64,000 nt of DNA from Vandiemenella viatica (GCA_031002005.1 CM061921.1:146415283-146479282), one strand, 5' to 3'; positions 45,366 to 57,547 are shown, counted from the stretch's first letter. Translations and numbers: made by a program. The notes: generated by a model not told the origin, from the sequence alone.

Positions 45366-46020
45366 GGATAGAGGGAATACATATCCTACAATCTTGAGTC
45401 GATTCACGCTTTACGAATTTCGTCGAATGGATTTCTTGAGATCCATTGCAGAGAGTTAGGTATCGTCACTTTTGACGCTTACTTTTTCGAATTGGTTTCG
45501 GCTAGTGAATTCTTTATTCTAAATCAGTAGTTATCGGAGAAATCAGGGTTTTCGAAGACTAATTACCCTTTTTACCTTTTTCGGATTGTGCCATCCCTTA
45601 ACAATCTCATTTATTATTATTATTATTCATGTCGTCAGTAACAACTTCCCCACCCACATTTAGTATCATCTGAACTTTTTCCCATGTCATCTACACAGTT
45701 TCCCATGCCGTTTCTCTTTCCTCCTACAGTTTCACTTTTCAGTTATTTCATTTATATCATCTCAAATTTAGAGAGTCTTTCTTATCTTCAGTGAATTTTC
45801 CTTACTCAACCACAGTTAATAACAACTGATTTTCTATTGCTTATTTCCTGTCACTCGAGAATCCATAAATATATCGCCAGTATTTAGTAGAAGAAAATCT
45901 AGAATTTTTGTTTTGCATCTTCTTTAAAGAATCCTTCCACTTTAAACTAAAAATATCTGCCCCTTGTATCATTTGTATTGCCGCAGTGGGAGGCTCTTCA
46001 CAGTAGATGAGGTCACATTT
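45366..46020. other. No feature recognised apart from a TTA microsatellite
   Basis: (TTA)n near 45612-45628, otherwise unassigned. Confidence 0.4.
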
Positions 46021-46029
46021 GTGATCACA

Positions 46030-46097
46030 TTGCGTCCACATAGGGCGCTAATGACCCAGACGTCGACGCGCCCTAAAACACCAACACCACCACCACC

Positions 46098-46134
<37 letters not shown>

Positions 46135-46136
46135 TT
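46030..46136 (+). repeat. SINE-like tail with (CAA)n microsatellite
   Basis: agggcgctaatgacccagac, then gtcgacgcgccctaaaacac, resembles the 3' hairpin part of family A (CTAATGACC...GACGTCGACG) with a different stem (GGGCGC/GCGCCC). It is followed by cca/caa triplets to about 46136. No tRNA head is seen. Confidence 0.5.
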
Positions 46137-46410
46137 GCGTCCACATCTAGCTTCTGAATATCATATAAATTGGTGTGTTAGTGCAAGGTACTCGAGTCAT
46201 TAGCCAATTAGTAAATAACCATGACTAAAATTTTATTACTATTGTCTCTCCTTATTTAAAATTCAAGTAAATATTCATTATGATCTGAGACAACCAGAGA
46301 GCCAGGAATTTCTTTTTTTCTGGCATCAGTTTCCTCATGGGCTAAATGCAATCTTCCAGCGCTTATTACCCTGAGCTTATATCTTTATACAAATGCGCCC
46401 AGTACAGTAA

Positions 46411-46652
46411 CCGAGCGTGGTGGGTGAGCGGTTAACTTTATGACCCCCTTTCGGGAGGACGTCGGTTCGAATCCCCGTCCAGACATCCTGATTTAGATTT
46501 TCCATAGTTTCCCCAAATCACTCCAGGTGAATGACGGGATGCTTCCTGCAAAAGGTCATGGCCGAATTCCTTCCCGTTCCTTGTCCCCCACTCCGCCTCT
46601 AATGACCCCGATGAGGCGTAAACCCATAAACAAAAAACAAAAACAAAAAACC
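46411..46652 (+). mobile_element. tRNA-derived SINE, family A
   Basis: Head ccgagcgtggtgggtgagcg, B box gtcggttcgaatccccgtcc intact, and body. The tail loop is shortened (gaccccgatgaggcg), while the CGCCTC/GAGGCG stem remains paired. Ends in A-rich caaaaaacaaaaac. Confidence 0.92.
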
Positions 46653-47170
46653 AGTTATCTTCTTTACTTATTATAATCTTTCTCACCCTCTATATTTCAT
46701 CCCTTCGATTGTTTTCTCCAGTAACTAATTAATACAACATGTGACCCCTATCTTGTCTCTTCTGTGAGAATCTTCTACAAACTTTTTGCGTCATTCATTT
46801 CGTATTTTATCTACTCAGTTGATTTTCAGTTCTTATCAAATCATTTTACTTCTTTGTGGTATTCTCAAAGTCAAAACTTTACTTCATGAACGCCGTGTTC
46901 CAAACATACAGGTTTAGCAAGCTCTTTACCATAGAATCTGGGTCGATTGTAGAAGTGGTCTTTTTCCTTTGGTAGTGCTCTGCTATATAAATCATTCCTG
47001 TTTCGATCACCAATCTCGAATAACAAAATCCTCACTTTTGTTAATATTTTTATATTTAATCTGCAGTAATTTGTAATAATTTGTGCCAAATTCATGATCG
47101 TTGTCGTGCTCTCATTTCTGACAAGTCCCAAATCTTCTTCTCCATCACCTTTTCCTAACATTTTGGCGTC
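46653..47170. other. No feature recognised
   Basis: A 183-codon open frame on the minus strand runs 47422-46871 across the edge of the following inverted-repeat element. It has no recognisable domain, so I do not call a gene. Confidence 0.35.
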
Positions 47171-47172
47171 GG

Positions 47173-48332
47173 CTACGGTTACACTGCAAGCGAATTCGCG
47201 AGAACTATCCTTCGCGCGAAGACACGCGAATTCGTCAGAATAAACAAACCCATACAAACAAAGGCAGGTGGCTACAGTGGAAGCGAATTGTTCGCGCCAA
47301 TCGCTTGTTATCGCTAGAAGTTCAAACTGGTTTGTTTTTGTCGCGCGAATGGAGCGGTTCCTTGTAGGCTGAAGCAAGTGCTGTAGACTCCTTACAGTTG
47401 CAAAAAGTTCTGTTTCACGCAAATCCTTCGTTGACTATTTCAGTTATGTTTAAATGTTATTATGGAGTGTAAAACTGATATGATTGGTATTTGACAGAAG
47501 AATATTGTGGATTTTCAGATGGTGAAATACATTGCCTAAAGTTACATTGCCTTGTTATTTCTTGCTCTATTGCAGGTTTTCTCACCTACACATACACCTA
47601 TAAAATTTCTCAGGCAACGACGAACACCTCAAAAACAGGGTTTTTAATTTTTTTAAATAAGGATTTTATTTTTACAAATTTAATACAGTCACATGTTATT
47701 AATGAATGTGATTAATGGGCTTGTTTTTTCAACAGGTTGAGTCGACTTTAGGATCATTTTGAAATTGTTCATTCTCAATTCACCATTGCTCGTGTTGCAC
47801 TTTTGAGACAGCCAGTCAACCACCATCACGTAAAACATGTCGCGAACCCCCTATGATCAACTGGCGAAACCCTCGGGGTTCGCATATCCCACATTGAGAA
47901 ATCCTGCTCTACTGTATTCAATATATATGAATACGTGTCAAACCATAATACTCATAAAACTTCATTGTTCGGTTCTTTAATTCTTCAAAAATTTCAAAAT
48001 ATTCACTCAAATGGTGATTCAAGAATATGTCACTAATCATGAATTGCCTCTTTCTCTTTTCAGATGAAAAAAATAAATGGGTTTTGAGATAAATAACATT
48101 CTTCTTCAATACCCATATTCTTAAATTTTTACCAGTTGAGTCTGATAAATTTAACTAGACTACTACGGTAAATACAATCGCTTTGACTCGCGTGAAAAGT
48201 GAAATAAACCATTTCTTCGGCGTCTTCGTTCGCGCGAATGCGCTTGCACTGTAACCACTTCTTCTTCGCGTGAATTCGTGCGACTTCGCGCGATGGATAG
48301 TTCATGCAAATTCGTTTGCAGTGTAACCGTAG
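47173..48332. mobile_element. Long-TIR element with repeated subterminal motif
   Basis: Left end CTACGGTTACACTGCAAGCG; reverse complement of right end CTACGGTTACACTGCAAACG, with similarity continuing through gaactatccWtcgcgcgaag. A second inner set exists: gtggctacagtggaagcgaa (47269) against gtggttacagtgcaagcgca (reverse complement, about 48262-48243). The centre contains a nested hAT-like fragment (47600-47908) and no recognisable transposase. No clear target duplication found. Confidence 0.78.
47600..47908 (-). mobile_element. hAT-like MITE nested in the long-TIR element
   Basis: On the minus strand the end CAGGATTTCTCAATGTGGGA, then atgcgaaccccgagggttt, parallels the element at 53722-53993 (caggatttctcaaagtgggg, then tacgcgaacctctagggt). 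The other end (aaatttctcaggcaacgacg) is more diverged. Non-coding. Confidence 0.6.
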
Positions 48333-48449
48333 TTTTCCCTATCGTTGGCATGGTCAAATTTGGATAAATGTTTTTACGGCTGCGTGCCCTTCCTGACGCC
48401 AAGCATTTTATACCTACTGCCACTATTAATTGGGGGAAGTGAAGTGTTG

Positions 48450-48575
48450 CCATCTGTCTGTGAAACGTGTACTATGTTCAGCGTGTTATAAGTGTATTTT
48501 TTGTTTGTAATGTGTAGTTTGTGAGGCGGAGATTGAGGTCCTTGATGGCTGCGGAAAACCGACTAAAAACCACAG
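48450..48575. repeat. Dispersed repeat, same class as 26890-27125
   Basis: tctgtctgtgaaacgtgtac, then agtgtattttttgtttgtaa, then gatggctgcggaaaaccgac, parallel the 26.9-27.0 kb copy in the same order. Confidence 0.55.
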
Positions 48576-50560
48576 TCAGTCCGTTGAAGGAGAAACAATC
48601 AGTTTGAATGTTTCCTTTCATTTCGTGGATTTCTTTCTCTACAGGCAAGTCTTAGTTAAAATGCTTGTGACGCAGGATTTTGGTCTATGCGTATTGATAT
48701 TATGCCGGGGCTGTAGTATCGCCTTAGTGCCTCAACTAACAGTTTAAGTGGATTCAAAGTTCTGCGGAAAGTTCATAAAATAATTTGAATTTGACCATGT
48801 AGCCTGTCAGAAACTCAACTAAAATGCTTGAAGGTCGCCACTAGATCTGTTTATAAACCACAAATCTAGAAATGGTTCCAAGTTAACCACTAAATCACAC
48901 AAGTTCACTTCCAGAAATTTCAAAGTTTTATTTTCAAAGTCACATTTACCATAATTTGCATGTAACAGTTGAGTAGGCAAATCGAACACACTTTTCCAAA
49001 ATATTGCAGGTTGTGGAGAGAAATTTTAGCGACCGCACCCCTTATGAAAATTTAAAAGTTCATGTTAACAGTTATCCTCGCAGGCTATCACACCAAAGTC
49101 CCAACATGGCCGACTCGGTAGCTTCACCTTCAACAGATTTCCTCCCGCCCCGACACAAGACTGACGCAGGCTCACTCACATAATGCTCCCCGGATACAGA
49201 AAGACGAAATCAAACCACAGATGAAAGAGAGACCCGGTCATATGTAAGCACGAGTTTATATAGCAAGTGGCCAAACCAATGACGTCAGCAGCTGTATCAC
49301 ATCTTTTCGCTTCCGCGAGACCAAAAGTGTGTGTAAATTATTTGACGATCCAGATTATTAAAAATGTTTAAACTTTGACAGTATCTGGACTTATCTACTA
49401 GAAGTCCAACGGCAGTTTAGTGGGAAATTTAGAGTAATCAGTTTTAAAGTTTTATTTAATTTCGCGTGGTGATACAAAGCTCTGAAGTAGGGGATTAACC
49501 CAAACGTTTGAATTTTTACAGCGACAATCAACAACAATCTATCTTCAAAAACTTAATTACCAGACAAATGCTAAAACTTTTTACTAAAACCATTATATGT
49601 CCGTAATCGTCTTAATTAGGGCTATCTACTGATATAAATTTCAAATTAATATATCTTGTAATTAAAAAGCTTATTATTTTCTCTTAATTAAAATCGCTAA
49701 TTAAACTTTACCAAATTATTTAATTTTACTGCCAAAATATCTGGAACAATGCTGACTATAGCTGGTGATAAAAGATCAGTTGTAGCTTTACGCGATTTAA
49801 AGATATTACAAATCTTAGAATTTCTACTTTTATGATAACGTGTTTCAAAGCTTGAACAAAGCGGAATATCTCTTATAATAAACGTTTCACGATATGATAA
49901 ATACACTTTAAAATGATTTTTATGGCGGATTGTAACTGTAGGAATGATTCAGGGAAATTCCTTAAAGTTGAAAACTACTCTTCTCGAAATTTCTAAGTCC
50001 CGCCTAAGCAAAACTAGAATTTGCCAAAATTCTAAGCTTACACTATGGAACTTGTGTGTTCATGAAACAGTCAAGGAAGTAAATACGAATTTGAATGTGT
50101 TATACATGTTCCTGGAGATACCAAGTTTCGAGCAGATATGATTAATTTTGAGTACGTAGCGACAGTTTGTTATCGTGTGGCAGCAAGGAAGCACTTGTTA
50201 TCAGTCTGTTGCTGCAGTTCCGTAGGATTGAGAACTTGCGCAGTGCTACTGTCAATGCAGTCATCAGAAAACGCAGCTATTCCTAAAAATCTGTACATCT
50301 TGAAGACGTCGTTAGGGCGCAGATTTTTATAGAAAAACGTTTCGTGGGTGACACTACATGACCGATTACCATTTTTCTTTCAGTTATTTCGACACAATAA
50401 TGTATTAAACGTTTCGATAACATCTCTTTTGAATAGCATGATAAATAGTTAAAATTAAATGAGAGTAGCCATTCACCATGTGTGGTTGCACTAGTATTTG
50501 CAAAGAATCAAATGCTTTTTAAACATGCATTATAAGAGGATGATGCAATATGTGGAAGGT
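48576..50560. other. Unassigned; contains a promoter-like block
   Basis: AT-rich apart from a more GC-rich island at about 49080-49320, listed separately. No transposon termini or coding families recognised. Confidence 0.35.
49200..49290 (-). promoter_or_regulatory. Possible Pol II core promoter (CRE, CCAAT, TATA)
   Basis: On the minus strand, tgacgtca (49287-49280) is followed directly by ttggtttggcc, an ATTGG/CCAAT-type box. About 16 bases later comes ctatataaa (49263-49255). Spacing is that of a compact TATA promoter, with a start expected near 49230. Downstream are a GC-richer region and an ATG near 49107 opening only a short frame. A tcagtc Inr-like motif at about 49164 lies too far from the TATA box. 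No gene is recognised beyond. Motifs could co-occur by chance or belong to an unrecognised transposon. Confidence 0.3.
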
Positions 50561-50562
50561 TC

Positions 50563-50790
50563 AGAGTTTATACTAATATTATAAATGTGAAAGTAATTAT
50601 GTCTGCTTGTTTGTTACGTTTCTTGTGCCAAACGGCTAATCCTATCATGATGAAATTTGACAAGGAGATGCTGTTTGCCATTAGGGTGGACCTAGGATAC
50701 TTTTTTCTGTATAAATAATACATATTGTCATATAACTTAGAAAAATTACTGAACGGCGATAGACAGACGCGTAAGATTTGTAAGTCTCTG
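50563..50790 (+). repeat. Dispersed repeat, RTE-tail-like
   Basis: tatactaatattataaatgtg, then agtaattatgtctgcttg, then gatgaaatttgacaaggaga, is a pattern common at the ends of insect non-LTR or SINE repeats. cggcgatagacagacgcg (50753) recurs inverted at about 60701-60718. Confidence 0.5.
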
Positions 50791-51474
50791 TAGTACCTTC
50801 CGCTATTCCACCCCTTACGACGAAAAACTAATTTCAAATATAGCTATCATTATTAACATTCCATTGTATTTTCAGATTGTTGACTTACTGTTAGTTTCTA
50901 ACGGATTTTTAGACTTTTTAGTAGTTCCTCAAGACCATAGTGCCATCTTGACTGACAGCTGCTTTGATTACTGGTGTTTGAGGTACAGTTTAGTACTGAC
51001 AGTGACAGCTATTAGATGGTTAATGTGTTCCTTATTACAGTCCTCTAATTGTTGGGTGTTTTACTGCGTCCATTGTTTTCGATTAAGTGCTCAGCTTACC
51101 GCTGTAAAACCCATAGTATTTAGGTTTATAGGGCCATATCCATTTAATGAAAGACAACTTGTTTTCACTTTTTGCGTTGCTACACACGGGATTGAGAAGC
51201 AGCCAGTACTTTCAGATTTTACACCATGCCGTCCTATATTGCTGGAGTCCAAGTTTTTTGCATTTTACGCGTGGCGCTTGACAGCCCGGTAATTCCTTTC
51301 TTATTCGTTTTTCACCACTCCCCTCAACAGTGGTAGTAACGTTTATATGAAGCGGCACTTCGTTGGTATAGTGCCGTTACGTCGGAGGAGATACCTGCTT
51401 TCGGTGATTGTATGATTTGGTCAAAGTCATTGACACTTGCGGTTGATCATTATTCGGTCTAGCTACGTTACATT
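50791..51474. other. No feature recognised
   Basis: Contains a 142-codon open frame (50864-51292) without recognisable domains. Confidence 0.35.
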
Positions 51475-51877
51475 TAAATGCCGGTCTACACGTAACGTCT
51501 TGACGGACGTTTTACTTGATCAAGCTAAATGTATCAGACAAAACATTGCGTGTAGACAGCAAAATGGACAATTTACCTGAACTGAATGATGACGGACGAC
51601 TTCCAGAAAACGGATCAGTGGGAGCATTGTTTTCGGTCTCGACTTACGTTTTCCCTTCACTCTTTAATCATCTCTCAGCTTGTGGGGAGCTAAAATAACT
51701 ATTATTTTGTTTTTCTTTTCCAAAACATTTTACGCGGTGGTCTTTTAGAATCTGGGACAGTGATTCGTTTCGGAATTCATTTAGTTGTATCCTAGTTATC
51801 CTTGTACACGGAAATTTAAAATCAATTGACTACAGCGACCGAGGCAAGAAAATTCAGCATATGCTTTGGTTGATATA

Positions 51878-52330
51878 CAGGGTGTTACAAAAAGGTACGG
51901 CCAAACTTTCAGGAAGCATTCCTCACACACAAACAAAGAAAATATGTTATGTGGACATGTGTCCAGAAACGCTTACTTTCCATGTTAGAGCTCATATTGT
52001 GGACGGCTGTGATACAATACGCCATTCTCCAGAGTCCAGGGCTGCATCAGCGCATCAGGGATTCCATGCGAGGGAGGGTGGATGCATGTATCCTCGCTAA
52101 CGGAGGACATTTTGAACATTTCCTGTAACAAAGTGTTTGAAGTCACGCTGGTACGTTCTGTTGCTGTGTGTTTCCATTCCATGTTTAATGTGATTTGAAG
52201 AGAAGTAATAAAATGAGCTGTAACATGGAAAGTAAGCGTTTCCGGACACATGTCCACATAACATATTTTCTTTGTTTGTGTGTGAGGAATGTTTCCTGAA
52301 AGTTTGGCCGTACCTTTTTGTAACACCCTG
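51878..52330 (+). mobile_element. Mariner-derived non-autonomous element, copy 2
   Basis: Same structure as 32597-33041: TIRs of about 115 bp beginning CAGGGTGTTACAAAAAGGTA, and TA on both sides (51876-51877, 52331-52332). It differs mainly by an extra agtccag (about 52031) and scattered substitutions. Similarity is high, so the two insertions are close in age or the family is young. Confidence 0.93.
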
Positions 52331-52361
52331 TATATAAGCAAGTGTATCTTGGAGATACAAA

Positions 52362-52599
52362 CACCGAGAGTGGTGATGTAACAGTTAGCGTTCTGGCCTC
52401 GCATTCGGGAGGACATCGGTTTGAATCCCCGTCCGGGCATCCAGGTTTGGGTTTTCCATGGTTTCCCAAATCACTCCTGGCAAATGCCGGGATGCTTCCT
52501 TCAAAAGGCCATGGCCGAATTCCTTCCCATTCCTTGCCGTCCATCCTTTCCCGTCTCTAAAGACTTCGCTGTTAAGAGACGTTAAGCAATAAAAAAAGG
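52362..52599 (+). mobile_element. tRNA-derived SINE, family A, tail subfamily 2
   Basis: Head caccgagagtggtgatgtaa, B box catcggtttgaatccccgtc (one change), family body, tail CGTCTCTAAAGACTTCGC...TTAAGAGACGTTAAGC, then an A run. It shares the tail with 29940-30180. Confidence 0.92.
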
Positions 52600-53721
52600 A
52601 AGCGGATATGAAAAAAATAATCAATTCTTTTCGTACAGTGTTTCTTATAAGGTTTGTAAGAATTTAGCAGTCGGCACGTTTTGGTGCTGGTGCCGATGAT
52701 ATTTATAAACCTTCTCTGCGGAATTTCGACCTTCTTTTATTCTTAAATTATAAGGATACTCCAAGAAAAACAATTATCAATACAGAGGATGATTCTGAAG
52801 TTAAAGTAAGTTGTTAACCGCTGCAAATTAACAGAACCGTAGTACATAGAAATATACGTATAAAAATAAAGTAGATTTATTTAATAGCTAGACAGTAGTA
52901 GTGCTAAATATAAAGGAAAGAAATAATTATTGTCTTCAAAATTGTTTTCTTTTATCAAATTCTCCTAAAAGAGTTATGGCGTTGTCATCCCAATGTCATG
53001 ATCTTTGGTTATTAAAGTACATCTTGAAGTACAAGTCCAAGTCTTCGTAATTGAATGTTGTGTATATTTCTTCGTTTCACCTTTTCGTATATAACTCGAC
53101 AAGATTCTGGTATAAGGCGACTAAGAGATTGTTGCGACATTACAGCTGTGAACTCAAGATCTTGAGATTATTTCGACATTAAAGTTATGAACTCTAGATC
53201 TTCGTAGTTTCTACTTGTTACTAGAAATCTTATCATACCAGTCAGTCTCTCAAGGGGTGAGATTCTCCTTCTCACAGCAATGTCTTGTTTTTTAGATTAT
53301 TTCAAATAAGGGTCCGTAACCATCAGTAAATAATTACGTTAGTCTTCAGATTCATGAGGTAAATTCCGAAGCAAATTCAGATGAAAGAACCTTTTCCTCT
53401 TTAGCAACCATCTTATAGACCATTCTTACTTTTTAATCTCATCGGACATATTGAAATAACCACTAAAAGTAATGCTTCACTCATGATTTTAATAGAACTG
53501 AGCTAAAGACGGAAGTGAAAAACGGAAGAGTGTGGACACAAGTTTTTGGTCAGTTTTACCCGACGTCTTGCCTGAACAAGTAAAATGTCAATTAAGACGT
53601 TACGTGTAGACCAGTCTTAAGACGTAGTTCTGGTTCTGTCAGATGCCGTATACGATGGAAATCACATTTTTCTTGAAGATTTTAATGATCTGTTATACAG
53701 TTTCAGATTTATGGTCTAGAA

Positions 53722-53993
53722 CAGGATTTCTCAAAGTGGGGTACGCGAACCTCTAGGGTCCGTCAATTGAACGTAGGGTTTACGTTATGGCGGCTGACTG
53801 GCTATCTCGAGAATGTAACACGCAACATTGCTCCTCCAATTGACTCAACTTGCGACAAGAAACAAACCCATCCACCAAATTAATTAATTACATATTGCTC
53901 TTTACTTTTTTTTATACAAAATTCTTGTTTTTTTTTTTTAAGGCCAGTTTTTTTTTAAGGGGGTTCGCCATTGTTTGGGAAATTTCTTGCTTT
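53722..53993 (+). mobile_element. hAT-like MITE
   Basis: Left end caggatttctcaaagtgggg, then tacgcgaacc. The reverse complement of the right end, gaaatttcccaaacaatggc, then gaaccccc, gives imperfect terminal repeats. Interior shared with 47600-47908 (ttgactcaacttg, caaacccat). No target duplication assigned. Confidence 0.6.
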
Positions 53994-54369
53994 TTGTAGG
54001 CTCGAACGTTTCTTTTCGTGCTTGATTTTTTAATTGGATTAGGGTCTTTTGATCATACAATCAACCAGTGGATGTTTAGTTAAAGTAGTTACACTGTAAA
54101 TACTGCCTTAAAATTACAACATAGCATATACAAACGCAACATTTAAATACGTATTACAAAATACTTTTATAGCTAAAACAATTCTGCTAAACAATACTGC
54201 CTTAAACAATATACGGAATATAAAATTGCACAGAGATAACTATTTACGTATACACTAGTTCGATGATTCGATACTACATGTATAAAACACTATATACAAA
54301 CTAAACTTATGATCTCATTTATATTATAATTTTAATCGTTATAAAAAAATTAATAAATAGCTTTCAAAT
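53994..54369. other. No feature recognised
   Basis: Very AT-rich spacer. Confidence 0.35.
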
Positions 54370-55384
54370 TTTGACGTCTTCGGTAGCCAGAAGTGTGCTG
54401 ACACTGAATGGGTCCATGTACTTCTTGAGAAGTTCCTCTCCTCGGACATCCTGATAACAGATCGTTAGGTCCTCCTTCTATGCACAATCACAATTTGGCG
54501 TGTGTTCAGCTCCAATGCGGTGTGGTTTTTCTGAAGGCTTCATTGTTGACTTTCAGCCGCATAATTTTTGTCTACAGTTTCCTCGATATCCTCCATTTTT
54601 TTCACTAATGTGGTTTTGGTATATGCGGGTGGATTTCTCTGTAGTGCTTCCCTTTGTATTCTGTTGAACGTTCCCACTCTTTTTCCAGTGCTTCTATGAA
54701 CTTTTTTATGTGGCCCAAGCAGGAATCTTGCGAGGGCACCTCACTCCTTCAGTGATGGCTTTCTTGGCTATGCTGCCTGCCATTTTCTTGCCTCATATAT
54801 CAGACTGACCTTTAACCCACACTGTTATCTCTTCTTTTCCCATACATTGTAGCAGCTCTAATTCTTGCATTATATCGTAGACTAGTTGGTTGTTATATTA
54901 CTGGACTCGATGGTTCTTCAAAATCATAATTGCTGAGTGAGAGTCTGATAGTATGGTAATATTTTCTTCCGCGCTTCCTCAGCATATTCAGCTTGTTACA
55001 AACGGAGTTTTCAGTTTGTCGATCACGAGCAGATACATTCATAATCCAAGTGAGAGCGCACCAAGGCTCGGTATAGGTTCAGAGGTGCGTAAGGAGATGC
55101 ACCCAATGTCATATCACTGACTGCTCTTATAATGTTCATCGCAGCTTCACACTTTTACTATGTGTCTTATTTTCGCTGACCACATTAGCTTTCTGTCTGT
55201 GATCATTTCTAACTTCAGTCCATACTAGTAATCTGAAGGGACCTAAAACATTACGGTAGTTTGGGGCTGCCTGGTCCTGGAGTATAGTGACGCTACTGTT
55301 TTGTGTGTTGAAATCTGAAGGCCATTATCAACTTTTTCATAATTTGTTAGAGGGTTGCTTAGCACCTATTCAGTTACCGACCTT

Positions 55385-57115
55385 CCCCTTAAAAGTATGG
55401 ATCATCCGCGAATAGTAGTAGCCTGCCTTGCTCTGGCATTATGTCATGCATATCTATGGTATAAATATTGAACAGAATTGGAGAAGGATGGATCCTTGAG
55501 GCAATCGACAATTAATTGTTCTGGGGCCGATGATATTCCTTACGTTAACAACAATTAACCTTCTACAAGATAACAGATGCTGTAATTTGTGTGTGAAGTA
55601 TATGGGAATCGCCGTCTTCATCATTTTCATTAATAATACTGCAACTGAGACATTGCCATACGCACTGGTCAAGTCTGTAAAAACTGCCAAGAGGTACTAA
55701 TTTTTGCTGAAGCCTACTAGAGCTTAGATAGTTCCCATTCCTCTTTTGAATCAATACTGTGTTGTCGGTATTAGCCAGTTATGATGTTCCACCCACCAAT
55801 CAAGTTTGTGCTTGACCATGTGTTGTGTGTAAAAGGAAAGAATGGGTATCAGTCTGAACGGACTCTGTTGTCCTTTTTTTCCGTTTTCTTCTCTGGTACA
55901 ATTCTGGCCCAGTTAATTGCTGAAATGTCTTTCTGATGTAGCCAGACTTTTTAAAATATATTAAGCATTCGTTGTTTCCCAACAACAGGTAGTTTTATAA
56001 TCACACTGCAACGTATGTTGTTCGGTCCTAGGGTGGTACCTTAGCCAAACATTAGTGACTTCAAGTTCTTGTAGACTGAATGGCTGCAATAGTTGGTGAT
56101 TCGATTCTTCTTCGCTCCACAATTGTTCCTGATCAACAGACGGGGGGTGCCACTTTCCTTAGGATCTCCTCTGCCATTTCTTCAAACAAAGATTTTCTAT
56201 GCTTTTTCGCCGTTTATTGGTTGAAATTCTTCAGTGCGCCCCACACTTCTTGTACAAAGGTTCTTTATTAAATCTCGAGCAGTAATTCTCCCAGTCCCAT
56301 TTCTTCTTCTACCTCAGTAATTGTTTCGGTTCTGCTTTTTTCAAGGAAAGGTTACTATCCAAGTTCCCTTTTCCTTATTATGTTTAAACTCTTGCTCCCG
56401 CAAAAAGATAGCTTTTTGGCATTCCACATTCCACCATGCCTGTGGCCATCTGTGCCTTCTTTTGTGGTATAAATTTTCTGGATGCACTTGCAATTGATAT
56501 TATTAGCTTTCTATAGTCTTCTTTAGTTTCACCACCCTTTTCATACGACTCGATGCTCTTTCTTACATTTGTCTCATTTGCACCCCATTCGCTTTCTCTA
56601 CATCCCATTTGTATGGTGCTCGGATAATTTCTGGTATTTTTGTGGTCAGCAAGGATATCAAAGTCGATAGATGGTCAGATCTCAGTGACTCCCATATTAC
56701 TTGCCAGTCTGCGTCCATTGCCAAACTTATAGACTCCACAGATAGATCCACAGTATAGTTGCGTAGGTGTGACGACTAGAGTGGCTGAGCCCTCGTTCAA
56801 TAGTAACGAATTTTCTTGATTAACTGGTCTCTAGATCGGTTCAGTTTGCACGCACTCCCACAGCTGATGATGTACATTCATATCTCCGAGGACTATTTTA
56901 CTTAATGCTTGTTTAGAAATCGGTGTCTGCGATGCGCTGTATAATGAAAGAACTGAAAACTTTCAAGCTTCAGTGCCTATCACTGCTGCAAATGGATATA
57001 TAATCAAATATTAATGGCGTTGTTTATTTTAATCTCTTTGTAGTGACTGTCCTTCAAAATTATGATTGCCATCCGTCCATAACCATCGGTTCTGTCTGCT
57101 CTTACAACGCAGTAG
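55385..57115 (-). pseudogene. LINE ORF2 endonuclease and reverse transcriptase remains
   Basis: The AP-type endonuclease part includes RADRTDGYGRM (about 57100-57060) and LRSDHLSTLISLL (about 56680-56640; the usual SDH motif reads SDH here and is intact). The RT palm contains FTDLTSAYGN (first Asp, about 55680) and FADD (55413-55401). No single frame spans them. RNase H follows at about 54990-54900. Confidence 0.78.
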
Positions 57116-57547
57116 CCTGGCGGAACGCTCATTCCATTGCAGTATTCTGTTAACAGTTTGTTCCATAGTGGAGTGGCCTTTAATTCCCGAGGTGAGATGT
57201 CATCTTCCTCTCTAACAGTTGTTAAATGTCATTTGCACCCAGCTGTTCTCCGAATTAAGTCCACTCTACTATCTTTTTAATTAGTTCTACTAGCTGTTTC
57301 CTGTATCATCTGTGTATTCTGTCCGTAGGTGATAAATTTTTATCCCCTACGACGTTCTTACTGTTCATCCACATGCTGATACATCATACAATATGTTTGT
57401 AGGTTCTGCCTACGTTGTAACCGCTTCGTCGGTGTCACCTGGTAGCTTGTGAACAATGGTTTCTATGCGTAGTGTACGGTTACTCCTCCTGCAAATTTAC
57501 TGCATGAGAATATGGTCTATCTCTCAGGTAGTTGTCCGTCTTTCTAA

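Larger units (their letters stand above)
51478..53617. mobile_element. Harbinger-like long-TIR element (TAA target)
   Basis: Left end ATGCCGGTCTACACGTAACG; right end (reverse complement) AGACTGGTCTACACGTAACG, extending through tcttRA and ttttacttgwtcaRgc. TAA flanks both sides (51475-51477 and 53618-53620). It contains nested insertions at 51878-52330 and 52362-52599. Without them about 1.45 kb remains, with no recognisable transposase. Confidence 0.85.

Noticed and set aside
46090..46136. (CAA)n tract as a coding glutamine or asparagine repeat
   Set aside because: It follows a SINE-like tail; a microsatellite is the simpler explanation.
46871..47422. 183-codon open frame on the minus strand as a protein gene
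   Set aside because: It crosses the edge of an inverted-repeat element, shows no domain or splice context, and has an irregular composition.
50864..51292. 142-codon open frame on the plus strand
   Set aside because: No recognisable family, no promoter or splice signs. Length is plausible by chance among many frames.
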